Translations under genes and position numbers: made by a program | From: Lamellibrachia satsuma | Taxonomy: Eukaryota > Annelida > Polychaeta > Sabellida > Siboglinidae | DNA: 64,000 bases | Direction: 5' to 3' | NCBI GenBank assembly: GCA_033239005.1 | Contig: BSQZ01000038.1 | Coordinates: 372,001-436,000, forward strand | The notes under the pieces: model-generated | Databases searched by the model: none | What the model was told of the DNA's origin: nothing | Seen by the model: only the letters and a program-made list of their open reading frames with translations | Part shown: positions 19,746 to 36,864 of the stretch, piece after piece | Position numbering within the stretch: the first letter of the stretch is position 1 | How the letters are laid out: each line of letters opens with the position of its first letter

Positions 19746-20167
19746 TAGAGTTAGTGATGTAGATAATTGGAACACACCTAAACGTGGTCACACGCATTGA
19801 TGAATGCAGCTCGCATTGTCACTGAAGTTGTTAGCAGTGTTGAATAGGTCACTTGGTACGCGCATTGATGACATTCTGGTAGACTGGTAGGCGCACCTGA
19901 CGAAAACTGGTTCGGCAACTTATTCCTGGTAGGCGTGTAGTGACCGATCCGGTTGACCGCTCACCAAACCAATGTTCAACCGCCAATAATTAAGAATATG
20001 ACGAATTAAAAAAACATTTTATTCACTAGGACATTCTTCAGTCATTCTCCTCCAACGCTGTATTAAAATATTTACAAATACACGTCCACATATGTGGAAA
20101 TAAATGCTTAAACGAGACTCGAAAACTCTACAGTGACAGCACACAGCGCACACAACACAATAAAAAA

Positions 20168-20976
20168 GGAAGGCTGTGTGGAGTTGTCTGTGTGGAAGGA
20201 AGGCTGTGCGGAGTTGTCTGTGTGGTAGGAAGGCTGTGTGGAGTTGTAGGTGTGTTAAGAAGGCTGTGTGGAGTTGTAGGTGTGGTAGTAAGGTTGTTTG
20301 GAGTTGTTTGTTTGGTAGGAAGGCTGTGTGGAGTTGTATGTGTGGTAGCACCTTGAAGGCTGTGTGGAGTTGTATTTGTGGTAGGAAGGCTGTGTGGAGT
20401 TGTCTGTATGGATGCAAGGCTGAGTGGAGTTGTACGTGTGGTAGGAAGGCTGTGTGCAGATTTATTTGTGGTAGGAAGGCTGGGTGGAGTTGTATTTGTG
20501 GTAGGAAGGCTGTGTGCAGTTTTATGTGTGGTAGGAAGCTTGTTTGGAGTTGTTTTTGGTTTTGTGTGTAGTAGGAAGGCTGTGTGCAGTTTTATGTGTG
20601 GTAGGAAGGCTGTGTGCAGTAGTCTATATGGAAGGAAGGCTGTGTGGTATTGTCTGTATGGTTGGAAGGTTGTGTGGAGTTGTCTGGGTGGTAGGAAGGC
20701 TGAGTGGAGTTGTCTGTGTGATAAGAAGACTGTGTTCAGTTGTCTGTGAGGAAAGAAGGCTGTCTGGAGTCAGAACTACTGTGGAGTCTGTGTGGAAGGA
20801 AGGCTGTGTGGTATGAATACTGTATGCAGTTGTCTGTGAGGAAAGAAGGCTGTTTGGAGTCTGAACTACAGTGGAGTCTGTGTGGAAGGAAGGGTGTGTG
20901 GAGTTTGTGTGGAAGGAAGGCTATATGGAGTATATGTGGAAGGAAGGCTGTGTGGAAGGAAGATGAGGTGTGTGGC
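20168..20976. repeat. 30-bp minisatellite array upstream of LINE, spacer 1
   Basis: Same 30-bp family and same orientation as 16463-16983, more diverged, with a right part made of irregular units around GGAAGGAAGGCTG. It lies on the other side of the LINE. A unit junction reading KVLPHIQLHTAF on the minus strand also occurs here. Confidence 0.85.
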
Positions 20977-21998
20977 AGGGTTTCAACTGGTCATAGTCCA
21001 CCTTTGTCTTCAGGACAATTTGCTGGATTAAAACTAAACTATCCAGAAATTACATGCCTGAAAATGAAGCTTTTAAAGTTTTGCACCACACAATCGCCAG
21101 ACTTCCCTCTCAGGGAATACCACTCCACATACTTTGTGAAGTAATCACTTAGTGTCATAACAAGAGATAAAACATTTAATGCAATGATCTTATTTAATTT
21201 GCAAAAACAACATTAAATCATATTCATAAATACTATTTCGTATTCCTAACTCATTTGCAAATGTTGCACAGTTGTTATGATGGGACCGCATCTTCCAGGC
21301 ATTGATACTTTGTTAATGAGCACAGTAATTGCACCTAGCCAAAGCTTTCCCAGCAACTTCAACACGAGTAAAGTGCTGCCATATTGTATGTTTAGGTCTA
21401 CCTCCTCGAAGCATGTAGACGTAAACTTTGTAATGCTGTAACATAGTAATTCTGCTCTAACTTAGTAATACACATGCACTACTGAACCAGTGAACAAGAA
21501 GTAGCATACTGGACCATAGGTCGTTGTTACACAAGAAGTGAAGCCATTTAATTTTCCACTATATGGGAACAGCAAGACAAGCCTCAATTCAGTAAGAATC
21601 CATATGTGACACAATATATCATTAAAGTTATCATTAATGACCATACCAATATGGTAGTTTTGCAAATAGCAATAACTATTTCTGCAATGCCAAAAGGTAG
21701 TGCAGCTCTGCAATTAATAACAACCACACATTTGGCAATCAATAGAGGGGCCTGCAGAGCAGCTGTGCGAATAGCAACGTCCTTTTGTCGTTTGATAATC
21801 TACTTCTTTCAAATGCAAATTGTCTAATATTTCATGTGTGTGCTTGCACTCCTACATCTGGTCACTAGTGATTTAAAATAATGGGTATTACCAAATAATG
21901 GTTACATTTCTTCAGTGGTTGCATGTCGTGCATTGCGTTTGTGCGCGTATGCGCAATACGCAAAATGCATACTTCCGCACACTTTCGGCACGGGACGG
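20977..21998. other. Spacer 1 segment shared with spacer 2, no gene seen
   Basis: Aligns with 42640-43663 at high identity. Frames such as 21606-21827 and its partner 43271-43492 are open in both copies but resemble nothing known to me and have no visible gene context. Confidence 0.5.
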
Positions 21999-22451
21999 AG
22001 GCACGTACCACAGTCAGAATCCGTCCGCCTTTACATAGATAAAGAGTCCCAAGGAAAACATGTATTGTGCAGTTACGGTTTATTTGTGAGAGCAGAAATT
22101 GTATGGATGAATGAGTGGAAGTGATGTTGTTGTGCACAGTAGCATCTAAGCTTTGAAATTATGCCATTTGTCAGTTGGTATACCAGTTGCGTAAGGACAC
22201 AGCGGCCATCAGGCAGGGTGTACTCATATTTTGGAAACCGGGGAATTTCATGGCAGAAATGCAGGGGTGTCATGCATTAATGCAATTTGTGTGAAAAGGA
22301 AGTATGTCATTTTCACGAATTTCACACACCAGGTGTCTTAGTGGGTCTGTCATTTGCTGTGAATTAAAAAAAATTGTAGGATACATTTTCAATGTAGGCG
22401 CAAGAAAGTTATAATGGTCGTCTATTGGAATACTGACTGTGGTCCGTGCCC
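21999..22451. mobile_element. 0.45-kb TIR element, inverted copy in spacer 1
   Basis: Ends AGGCACGTACCACAGTCAG on the left and, complementary, GGGCACGGACCACAGTCAG on the right. ACGG directly flanks both sides, a possible 4-bp target duplication. The interior is inverted relative to 11043-11484. The same insertion is present in spacer 2 at 43664-44116. Confidence 0.55.
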
Positions 22452-24116
22452 ACGGCGGATGTGAACCAATGCGGTGGTCGGACTACATCACGTGATGCAT
22501 ACATTGTTGAGAATCTTCACACGTGGTGTGATACGGCAGCTTGCGCCAACACGTGCATGTGTATACTAACAAGTTTTAAGGAAAAGACGGCGTTTGTTTG
22601 GCAATGTTGGGGCGATAAAAATATAAAAATAATACTCCTACTGTCTAGGTCTGGCGCCAAATTCGTTAGGTACCACTGCAGTACCTGGTATGTGTAATAT
22701 AATATGACGTCTTCACCAAAACAAGAAGAAACAGTTGTGCAATGATCTATTTTCTAAACCACTAACCGTTATTTATTTTATCAGGGGAATAATATTTAAT
22801 GTACGACCTTAAAATAACATCAAGTTAAATAAAATTAAAATCTTTAGCGATCCATTGTGGAAGTGTAACGTTGATCCCATGTTTTATTTTGACAAAGTAT
22901 CCTACCGACTGGTTATGAGCATAATGTTACAGGGTTCACTTGGTTTACAGCCACATGCCCTCATAGGGCATTGGACAAATTAGAAGCGGTCACATTTTCT
23001 TGGTTTATTCTGTTTCGTTGTTTACCTTGCGATTGAGTATTCTGTTTCGTTGATTACCTTGCGATTGAGTATTCTGTTTCGTTGTTTACGTTGCGATTGA
23101 GTATTCTGTTTCGTTGTTTACCTTGCGATTGAGTATTCTGTTTCGTTGTTTACGTTGCGATTGAGTCTTAATTGTCTGAGTTATTATTGTCTGTGTGACA
23201 TATGTGGTATATCCTATAATACTACATGTCTGAAGTTTAACCTTTTCATTATTTACGTTGCGATTAAGTTGTCTATGTGACATGGTATAACCTATGCCTA
23301 TAGGGCTAAAAGCATACACTTTCATATACTGTGTATTGCCAATTATGCTTACCATTTTTATTAATTAGCCTTGGAAATAAAAGTTTAATACGAAATAAGT
23401 CTATAACTGATTGTAGTACATTAGACATGCAATGTGACTCAGTGACAGACCATCGTGTCATAGACATCTTGCTACAACTTGTTCTAGTACCTTGGGAATA
23501 AAACTTTAATGCGAAATAAGTCTATAACTGTTTAGGTTTCTATAGGCAAAGTTCTTCAGAAATGGGTTGACTTACGCAGTGATGCATTTATAAAATTTGG
23601 TATTGGGCATCGCAATGCACCAATACAAAACTGAGAGTGTTCTTAAAAAAATAAGGGGTTTGTCAAAAAAAAACGGGTTTGTCAGAATTCAATTGATAAA
23701 AAAGGCGTGCAGAATCTGCATATAAAATATTTATGCAATCAACAGCACAACACCAATATAAATATATGAAAAGGCCAAATGAATAACGTTTATTGTGGGG
23801 ATTAAGTGTAAGCCCACTAAAGAAATTTAAAACAAAGAAATGTGGGCGCCACAACTCAACACTAGGCTGTTTACGCCCGATGCGAGCCTCCTGGACGTCG
23901 GGTTTAATAGAACCCATATTTCAACACATCAAGCAGTAGCAGTATTCCTAGAACAAATAAAAGAAACGATGGCATTACTATTGTCATAGAGCACCCTTAA
24001 ACCAAATAGCATATGCCATACATGCTATAACGCAGTCTATGAATACAAAACTACCTGCTTAAAAATACGCTAGCTCTAACTGGAAAAACTACAAAGGTGG
24101 GGCCAATTCGCCACCG
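22452..24116. other. Spacer 1 right part, no gene seen
   Basis: Aligns with 44117-45654. It contains a 32-bp tandem repeat at about 23005-23166 and otherwise AT-rich unique sequence. Confidence 0.5.
23005..23166. repeat. 32-bp minisatellite (5 units), spacer 1
   Basis: Unit contains TATTCTGTTTCGTTG, then TTTACCTTGCGATTGAG. Spacer 2 has a single unit at about 44669-44702. Confidence 0.85.
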
Positions 24117-25128
24117 GTCACCGACACATATGACCACTCCACCATATGTAATGGCAGTGGCGAAATGGCGCGGGGCGCGAAGTTTGACAGAGACATTCCA
24201 TGTAACAATACCCAACATATCACCACTGATACGACTTGATCATCAATTTAAAATGAACGGCTAGTGGAGGGGTATAAACAAGTGGTTGGCTGGGCAACGA
24301 CATTGTTATTGATGACTTGTTACGTCACTGATGAGAAAATTGTTGGACTCTCGATAAGCCAATTGCTTCCTTGTGCACTTGCCATCTGGAACTTGTTGTT
24401 TGGGATGGCAGTATTGTTAAATGTTATTTATTTGTTACGTTATTGAAATTGTGCACTTGAATAATGCAACATATTTTCAATCAAAAATAATATTATTGTG
24501 TTTCTAGACAAAGGTTGAATACAAACACAATACACACTTGTATACATGTGAATTGAAATTGTGAAAATTCATGACAAGAATTAAGCTTTAACTTAAATTA
24601 TATGGTTTGATATGACAAACAGTATTTACCCCTGTATAGATAGAGCATACTGAATGCGTGTTTATTATAGAGCGCAATATGTGAATATTTCAAAAGCAAT
24701 TCTTATGTAACTGTTTCTGATGTGAATATCAGTATGTAACATAAAATAGCCACACTATCTGACGTCACAACAAGTATATTAAGATTTTTAGTTGACATCC
24801 ATGGATACATGATTTGGCTTTTTATGTTCATTGAATTGAATAAATATTGTTGTTCTTATCCCACGAAATGTAGGAACAGTTTTATAAAACAACGTTTTCA
24901 TTAAGAATATGGGTAGTTCATACGAAAGCTAAGATATATTTATACTCTTAGGATGAGGTTCCCGTCCCATAGTTGTAACTGAATATTGATTGTTTGTGAT
25001 ATACGGCTCAACGTATTGTTTTGTGGTTTGATTATTGATTGTTTTTGTTGTGCACTTTTCTATATCGTGTAATCAAGGTTTCGGCACGAATTGCCTTGTT
25101 ATCATTGGAACAAATAAACTTTTCATGA
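24117..25128. other. 3' flank of choline transporter block B, no gene seen
   Basis: Aligns with 1421-2401 and 45655-46676. No gene. Confidence 0.7.
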
Positions 25129-25873
25129 TTACATTTCAGTGCACCGATCACCGTCCTCGCTGTTTGCTAGATGGCTCTCGCTATGTTCCAACGTCTCAGT
25201 TGTCTTGTTTTTGGTGTCGTCGCCAACGTAGAAACACTTGAAGACATCGGTGCGTGGCGACATCCATCCAGCACGGAACATGACTTGTGCGACGTATGAT
25301 GTGAAGACGATGGATCCTAAGCTCACGAGCATCACCAGAGTCTTATAAGCGATTGGATAATTGATTAAGGCAGGTATACCCAACACAGGCTCTCCTCCAC
25401 TCAGCCGGAGGAACGCTCCACACAGGAACCCGAAGAGTGAGCCGTACGAGTTGGACATTGGGACGTAGAAGACACAGAAAAGTTGCGGGAAGAGGATGAC
25501 GAATACGAAGTCGTCGCACAGCACAAAGAGGCTGTAGATAGAGTGGACAACAATGGCCAGCACCGTGGCCGTTGCACCTTCCACGACGATGCCGCAACGG
25601 AGAACCCAAAGAATCTCCTTCTCGGGGGTCTACAATAAAGTGAACAAGGTTCTGTTAATATCTTTGTGAATGAACGATTGCCACGTGGCAAATTTAAAGC
25701 TTTTTGATCCAATTCCAGGTGAGGCATACTGAGTAAGTGTTTTTTTCTGCGCCACTATGACACAACTATGAACATCAGTGTAAGTAAAATATCTCAATGC
25801 AAGGAGTTATATTTGGATCACACTCCAACAACAGCCGTTACACATGGAACTCCATACAACAGCAGACCAGATC

Positions 25874-25875
<2 letters not shown>

Positions 25876-25922
<47 letters not shown>
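25876..25922. repeat. (AT)n microsatellite, intron 7 of copy B
   Basis: TA run of about 46 bp, the short allele of the tract at 3092-3158. Confidence 0.9.
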
Positions 25923-25925
<3 letters not shown>

Positions 25926-28123
25926 CACTTTTCCACAAGTGATATCCAAGTGTCTACGTACCTTGGATTCTTCCCCTTTATTTCGCACGGAACATGCGTT
26001 TCTGATAGGGAGGTAGACGTGGCGTGCAAACATGGAGCTACCAGACAGCATGGACGAATCGACAGACGACATAACGGCGGCTGACACGGCGCCCAGACCA
26101 ATGATGGCGACCGGAAGTGGCGTCAAGTACTGGAGGACTAGCGGCAGCACAAGTTTGTAGTTTTCGACGGGGATCGGCACCTCTCCGTGGTAGCGGTAGT
26201 CAGTGGCATTCCAGTCTGATCACGGAATACATTGAGCTAAATTATACATTTGTAATACATCGTATGTCACGAAGAAATCCAACTCAATTGCACTAACAAT
26301 GCTAAATTAAGTAAAAACATTAAAATTGAAATCAGTTCAGTATCTGACTGACGCAGTCATGGCATTCCACAATGTCGATCCATCCACAAAGAAAGAATGG
26401 CATCCACACTAGTCAAGGAGGTTTCGCGGGATATTGAACAAACACTGGTCGGCTGATCTCAATGATCGGGTAATCATATAAAGTGCCAATGTTCGGAAGC
26501 TGGTGACATATTGTTGACGGTATTGTATCATGGTATATCAACCATCAATCAATAAATTCTTTCTCTTTCTTGACCAATATGCTGACAATGACATTTCATT
26601 CTCTGCCAACGTCATCGGTCTTCTTTGACTTTATGCAATGTATTCATTCTAGTGATAATGCTAATATCGTAGAGGTGAATTCTTTAACTGTGTTCCCCGA
26701 AGACCAAGGAGGCAGCCAGGATCGGCCTGGTCAACTCTCCCCTTACGCCACGAACTTAGACTTAGCCAAGTGGGCAGGTAGTATAATGACTCAGTGAGCA
26801 CGTCAAGGAATTACACGAATGCGTTCCCACGTGGCCTAGGCCGCATGGCAGAAGCCTTTATTAAGATCGCACAGTACAATGATCAGGCAGAAACCTTTAT
26901 TAGCCAGGTCATGGAAACTGCCCTGTCTTAATTGTGGCGTGTATATCCGTAATACAATAACGATTGCTTCATTAGAAAGTAATATAATATGTGAAACACA
27001 TCAGTTCGAATATAGCGTTTTTATACCAAGGTATGCTTGTAAATGTACAACGACATCGTGTGACGCACCTGTCGATTTTGCAATGACTCCTATGAAGACA
27101 GCCGGAACTGACATCACGATACAGCCGAATCCCGCAACTATCGACATTATTTGAGCTCGCCTCGGAGTCTTTTGGGACAACACTCGCTGGAAATACGCCT
27201 GAAAACGAAACAGTTTTGAGCAAACCAACAAGTGGAATGTATCCTTTGTATAACTCACCACAGTAAATCGCATGTACATACATATTTCACTAAAACCCCT
27301 GTGGATCCACACATACGTCTCACTGTCTTATGGACATCTTCCGGTTTTCTGGCTTCGTCACAACGAAACCTTCGATAAAACTACATTTCGAGACAAAGTA
27401 GCTAGTTTTTTTCTCATAATATGTTGATTGCTGCGGGCGGGATATGCTTTGGGATATTCTCCTACATTGTTACGATTTTATTCGATGTCGGGTCTTGGAA
27501 CTATAGTATATCGCAGTTACCTAAGCAAATTTTAAGTCAAGAAAATTGTCGTGAGCGCATATTTAGTTTGACGCACTTGACTTTTGTCGTACCTGCCACG
27601 GGATTCCTCCGAAAAGCATCAAAATCAATATATCCAGGTAAGACCAAATCTGCTTTTCTTCCGGCCATGACCCGATCCATGTGTTGTTGACATCACGTGA
27701 CGTATACAGTATCAACGACACGGCGGAGTTGGTCCATGCAAAAGGTATAGCGAGCCACTGAATCATGTAAGAAAAAACGCGAAAAAAATTAATTCTATAC
27801 ACATTTACTAAAATGAAAAATTCTGTGTGTGCTGTGACATTTAAATGTGTATTGTGACATGGGGTTAATTCAAGTTAAAAAATAAAGTGGGAATGTATTA
27901 AGTATTGAAACAAATATGATTTAACTGTAAGCTATGACATTTAAGAGATAACAATCAAAGCATATTTTGATCTCCTACATAAGACCGATGAGTACACACC
28001 TTTAAAAGATAAACTTTGATTTACTTAGTGACAATAAAACCTAATGATTCATGGGTAATTACCAAAACAACCGCATGTTCAGGAATATTGCAAGTGGTAG
28101 TGAGTTTATAGGCACGGACTGCC

Positions 28124-28164
<41 letters not shown>

Positions 28165-28199
28165 CGTGCGTGCGTGTGTGTGTGTGTGTGTGTGTGCGT
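28124..28199. repeat. (TG)n/(TGCG)n microsatellite, intron 4 of copy B
   Basis: Mostly TG with four TGCG units in the middle. Confidence 0.9.
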
Positions 28200-29345
28200 T
28201 TTGTTTCCCTTTAATATCTCACCCGGGAGACACACATTCCCAAATTCCCATACACCTGGTCCTGTGGCAGTATTAACCTTGCCACGAAATATCTTCGACA
28301 CTTACCAGGCCACCGAAAATAAACATCAGTTGGAAGACATCCGTGAGAACAACGGAATACAGTCCGCCAGCAATCGTGTAGAGGAGAGCGACACTGGCCG
28401 ATATTATGATGGCCCACTTGTCGTCGAGTCCCACAATCACCGTCAGGGTGGCGCCTGTGCACAAACAAACATTTTGTAGAATCCTTTTCCTGTGGCCAAA
28501 AGTCCATATCGCACCCACAACTTCTGTTGTAATCGTTTCCAAAAAAGTTTATTAACATTATGTCGCATGTGCCAGTCCAACAGGCGTTTCCGTTCTTTAT
28601 ATCCAAGACAGTACTCCGATGTATACACGGAAACCACCCACATACTTCCATCATCATTCATTGAAAAGACTCACCAAGTGCCGATAAGATGGCTGCCGAA
28701 TAGAACACATCTCCAAGTAATGCCGGAATGTAGAGCAGTGCTGCCATCACGCGGCCGTAGCGCTGCTCAAACGGATCAAGCATCGTGACGTAGTTAGACT
28801 CTCGCATCTTCTTTGCGAACAACAGACCTCCTGCAACCATTCTCAGATAGAGGGTATGCCGTAACAATCCTATTTATGTGCATGACCACTGTCAAGCTTT
28901 ACGCTAGCAACCATGTTTACCTATGTGCATTACAGTACTAGGGCGGCAGACATCTGCTACATCAAACATTCCCACATACTGTTCCACTTGGACAACTTTA
29001 TCCTTCGCATAGACACATGTTTGGCCCAGAAATGCAACAAAGAATACGATGAAATATCAGACATGGAGTAGGTTGTGGCATATTAACAACGTGCCTACCT
29101 ACATACCTACCCGTAGACATATATACATACTTATATACACACATACATACATATATACATACATATATGCATACATATACTAGTGTGGTAATATAGGTTT
29201 ATTGACGGCGTACCTATGCATATACTCAATGAGACAGCAATAGGTACTTGACACCAGATGAGTCCTTGGCCCGGTGTGAACAAAACCTCTGCTGTTCCGT
29301 TGATGTAGCCTCCACCCACCCACGTCGCTAACAGACATAAAACAA

Positions 29346-29960
<615 letters not shown>

Positions 29961-30234
29961 ACATATATGCCTGGAAGTAAATGTTACACCTGTCATTGTG
30001 AAGATACCGGCGAAGATGCCGATTCTCTCTTTGCAAGCATCACATTGACACTGTTCGTTGTCTTCCACGTCTTCGACTTCCAAGTTGCGAAGATGCCAAT
30101 GAGGAAGATGACGAGGTAGAAGGCTATTACCACCACGAGTGCCACGATGTTCACATCGCCACGTCTAGATGTCGTCGTCGAAGTATCTGGCGTTGATCTG
30201 AGGTTGATATGTTCAATACATCAGACTGACATGA

Positions 30235-30240
30235 CGTATA

Positions 30241-30276
<36 letters not shown>

Positions 30277-30333
30277 TGTATGTATGTATGTATGTATGTA
30301 TGTATGTATGTATGTATGTATGTATGTACAGGG

Positions 30334-30365
<32 letters not shown>

Positions 30366-30373
30366 TGTATATG

Positions 30374-30466
<93 letters not shown>
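30235..30466. repeat. (TGTA)n-(AT)n compound microsatellite
   Basis: About 29 TGTA units with an ACAGGGTA interruption, then about 45 TA units, upstream of exon 1 of copy B. Confidence 0.95.
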
Positions 30467-30468
<2 letters not shown>

Positions 30469-30639
30469 AATTAAGTATTTATAGCATATGTGAAGTAAAG
30501 TTTAATATGTGTCTCAACAATCCAGGAACTTATGAACCAAATGCATAGTAGGAGAATAAACAACATAAGGAGAGTAACACTAATCACACAACGACGATTA
30601 TCGCCCAATGGCGTAACAGCCACAACAGTCGTAAAGTAG

Positions 30640-30860
30640 TTCGTATTGCTACGATTATTATTATTAATGATAATGATGGTGATGGCGATGGTGAAGATGA
30701 TGATGACGATGATTATAACAAGAATAATAACAGTACTGATGATAACAATAATGGTAATACTACTACAAATACTGGCGATGATGAAGATGATGATGACGAT
30801 GATTATAACAGTAATAATAACAGTACTGATGATAACAATAATGGTAATACTACTACAAAT
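30640..30860. repeat. GAT/AAT-rich imperfect repeat with an 80-bp tandem duplication
   Basis: Two copies of an about 80-bp block (around 30694-30770 and 30774-30850) containing GATGATTATAACA and CAGTACTGATGATAACAA. Copy A has one block here (8866-8940) preceded by CCGCTG units. Confidence 0.75.
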
Positions 30861-31042
30861 TATGAAAAATCTAAGCCTCCCGCATTACATTGGTGAATGG
30901 ACATTGTTTTAGATCAGATTGGTAATCAACCTGCCTGCTCCCACAGTAGTTTACCAATTGCCTCCACGCCACTCGCCTGGTGGCAGCACTGACCGCGACA
31001 CGTGCCATGGGGGTGGTTAACCAATAATCCTTTAGAACGCAG

Positions 31043-31211
31043 CTGACAAATAGCATCATTTCAAAACTTAGATGCTACTGTGCACAAAACCATCACTTAC
31101 ACTCACTCATCCATACAAGTTCTGCTCTCATAAATAAACCCTAACTGCACAATTATTTTTTTCCTCTGGGACTCTGTAATGGCGGACTGATTCTGACTGT
31201 CGTCCGTGCCC
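31043..31211. mobile_element. Truncated copy of the TIR element, spacer 2
   Basis: Matches the right part of 11043-11484 including its right end; the left end is missing and abuts the shared 5' flank of block B at about 31040. Confidence 0.5.
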
Positions 31212-32640
31212 TTCTCGAAGTGATGTCAACGGCCTTGACCTGGCCTATGCCACTGACCTATATATAGCCTCGATTATACAGGCTCCGCGATGTGTCCCTA
31301 CCGTTTTTCACAAGCCGAATCCTTATACTGCCGAGCGAAATGTCAAATCGCTTGGTGCTTCTTTGCCACTAATATAATGAGTTTTATTGAAGAATAGCCA
31401 AAAACATACATATATATGTTATACAGTGAGCCCCGATGCAAAATGTTTGAATGACATATTGGAAGATGCGAAACAACGTTGGATTACTAAAACACACAGC
31501 TGAAGCAGAAAAGGTGAACATACAAATGTACTGTATCAACTAACAGCAGCTAAAAAATTGCTTCTTGTTTTTTATTATAAATATTGGTACATGAAAACAA
31601 CTTTACATCAAACACCCCATATTCTTCAATATCCATATTGTGACGTCACTTGCCGGGGGGGGGGGGGAGCGTGTGGTATAACATGATAATGGTTCATGTA
31701 TATTAATGCATATTATTCTGTCTAGTGTCCGACATTTCGCACTTTGTTGTTGAGCCAATCAAGAATTTCGTTGTGGGTAGTCTTATTTAACGATATTTGA
31801 ACGTTTTAATTGTAGAGTGAATACAAATTAAGGTGTAATTACAAGTGTTACATAGTGTCCATCCAAGAAATTAGTTTGTCACTATGTCTGTTCCCTCATA
31901 TCTCCGTCCGTCTCACATGTGAGGGGCTGACATTTTGTAGGCGTGCCCGGGGGCCCTTGTGGATGGTTCGTACAATAAACAATATTCGAAACTCCCCGGG
32001 GGTTGGGATATTACCATTATGGATGTTTGACATAAATTACGTAACTTAGAACAATATTTAGTAAAATTGTTAACAAATATGTGGTGATCTACACCCACCA
32101 AACGCTTCGTAAAACCAGTAGTTGTACACGATTTGTGGAGTGTGACGTTTTCATTGCCGTTGGCTTTGCCTTACAGAAACTTGTCTGGGTAGTTGAAGGA
32201 GTAATAAACTCTTGCCTTGTTACCATTCAACGCCATACAACTCTGCTTATTTACCATAAAACGTTATCTTAGCTTTCTAATAAAAAGTCATTTAAATGCT
32301 TCAAAGCAATCATATGCTACTGAGCATTTACAGTAAACATTTTCGGTTCTCTGTACACTTGTTAACCCTTGCCGGTATAATGTTGGAATTGTGTTGTATA
32401 CTTAGGCACAATCTGTCACCCACCCTTCCAGCACACCTACAGCGGCTAGACAGCGGGCTGAGGGCGGCAAACTTATCGTTCCAACATCGGCATCCGCCAG
32501 CGGGCCGACGTAGGTTTCGCCCATCGAGCCGAAGGCGGCAAATTTATCCGTCCAACATCGGCATCCGCGTGCGGGCCGATGTGGATTTTGTCCATCGGCT
32601 TAACATGAATACGGCTCAGAAGCGGCTGCCAATAGGAAGC
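31212..32640. other. Spacer 2 private segment
   Basis: Beyond about 31310 there is no match to spacer 1. It contains a 13-base G run at about 31656-31668 and a 71-bp tandem pair (32463-32604, units starting GGCGGCAAA). No gene recognised; the 32296-32646 frame is explained by the GC-rich repeat. Confidence 0.45.
32463..32604. repeat. 71-bp tandem pair, GC-rich
   Basis: Two diverged units, each with CCAACATCGGCATCCGC in the middle and ending near CCCATCG or TCCATCG. GC content is well above the surroundings. Confidence 0.7.
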
Positions 32641-32684
32641 CGATGATTAGCCGCTCATTGGCCGACTGTGCCTAGTTTTGATGA

Positions 32685-33134
<450 letters not shown>

Positions 33135-33136
33135 AC

Positions 33137-33228
33137 GCATGAGAAAATTGTTGGACTCTCGATAAGCCAATGGCTTCCTTGTCCACTTGCTATCAGGAAC
33201 TTTTTGTTTGGGATGGCAACCTTGTTAA
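33137..33228. other. Relic of choline transporter 3' flank
   Basis: About 90 bp closely match 24328-24421 (for example GAGAAAATTGTTGGACTCTC). It sits directly behind the LINE 3' end and is the only trace of a transporter block here. Confidence 0.7.
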
Positions 33229-33254
33229 ATATATAGACTTATTATATACACACA

Positions 33255-35460
<2,206 letters not shown>

Positions 35461-35826
35461 AAACACGTACCTTGTCTTGTAGCGCGCCAGTCGCATATAA
35501 AATTATAACGGTGAAACAGCGGACTTCAAAGATGGCGGCATGGGCCCGAGTAGACTCGCAGTAAATAATATTTTTAACAATAATATTATTCAGTGAATAG
35601 TGTAAGCATCTGGAGCTTACAAACGTAATTGTCATGGCTTGTTAATTTTTTGTAAGAATAACAACACGGTTCATACGAATTTTGGTATCTCTTAATTTTA
35701 GTTCGCTTCCAGCATGGTGCGACATCTCGCGGGAAACTTTCCCTTACACCACATGCGAAATTTAATACAAGTAATAAATCATAGGTAAACGGCGCGCGTC
35801 AGAAACCAGTGCTCGGGCCTCCTCTA

Positions 35827-36058
35827 TTGTTGTAGTATGCAGTCACATTCAGTCATCCACGTGTTGTTGTAGTATGCAGTCACACTCAGTCATCCACGTG
35901 TTGTTGTAGTATGCAATCACACTCAGTCATCCACGTGTTGTTGTAGTATGCAGTCACACTCAGTCATCCACGTGTTGTTGTAGTATGCAGTCACACTCAG
36001 TCATCCACGTGTTGTTGTAGTATGCAGTCACACTCAGTCATCCACGTGTTGTTGTAGG
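35827..36058. repeat. 37-bp minisatellite, spacer 2 (about 6 units)
   Basis: Same unit as 13085-13240, more homogeneous and with two more units. Confidence 0.9.
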
Positions 36059-36864
36059 ACCGTTACGTAATTTCTTGTATATTTATCTACTGTTTCCATA
36101 ATCGACACTCATACCGTTGTTTATTATTCCGTCAGGTAATATATACATAATCATTAACGATTGCTATTTCACTAGGTTACATATTGTTTTAATTTACCAA
36201 GTGATCCGTACGTAATGGAGAAACCCTGCCTTGGTACGTGCATTCTCGTCCTACCTTGCCGTAGAGTTGTCCATAGCTACGATTGAGTCTAACCGCCGAG
36301 TTTCCTTCCAACGTGTTGTCTGGTAGATGTCTGTGCCACTGACCCGCAGACCCTGTGCACGATGGTTAAGTCGACGACAAGACGGGCTTTGTGCGTGGTG
36401 TCTCATGAGCCACATAGCGGTATGTCAAATCTATCCTGCGCGACCAGGCATATCATTAACCCAGGCACTTTTATATCTAGGGCTTCAAACAACTCACTTA
36501 CTCGTGGGGTTAATGAACCAACAAAGTGTTGCATAAGATAAGGGGCGTTTCTATTATGTAGGGTGAATTATGTAATCTAAACCAAAATGTAACCTAACGA
36601 AACAGCAAACCTTAATGAGTGCAGTTGTCACCTGACTAAATTGTAAATCAGCGATATGAAACCATAAATAAATTTTAAACAAGGCAGGTAACTGGTCTAC
36701 AAAAAATCAAGGACGTCTGAATGTGACTGAGTACCCACAACAATTGCAACATGGCACTGATCACGATATAAAAAAAGTATAGGGAACAATAGATATTTTG
36801 TATCTGGTCCGTCTTAGAAAGGGAGTTTCGGGAAATATTTAGATTTTATATTTGTTCGCAGCCA

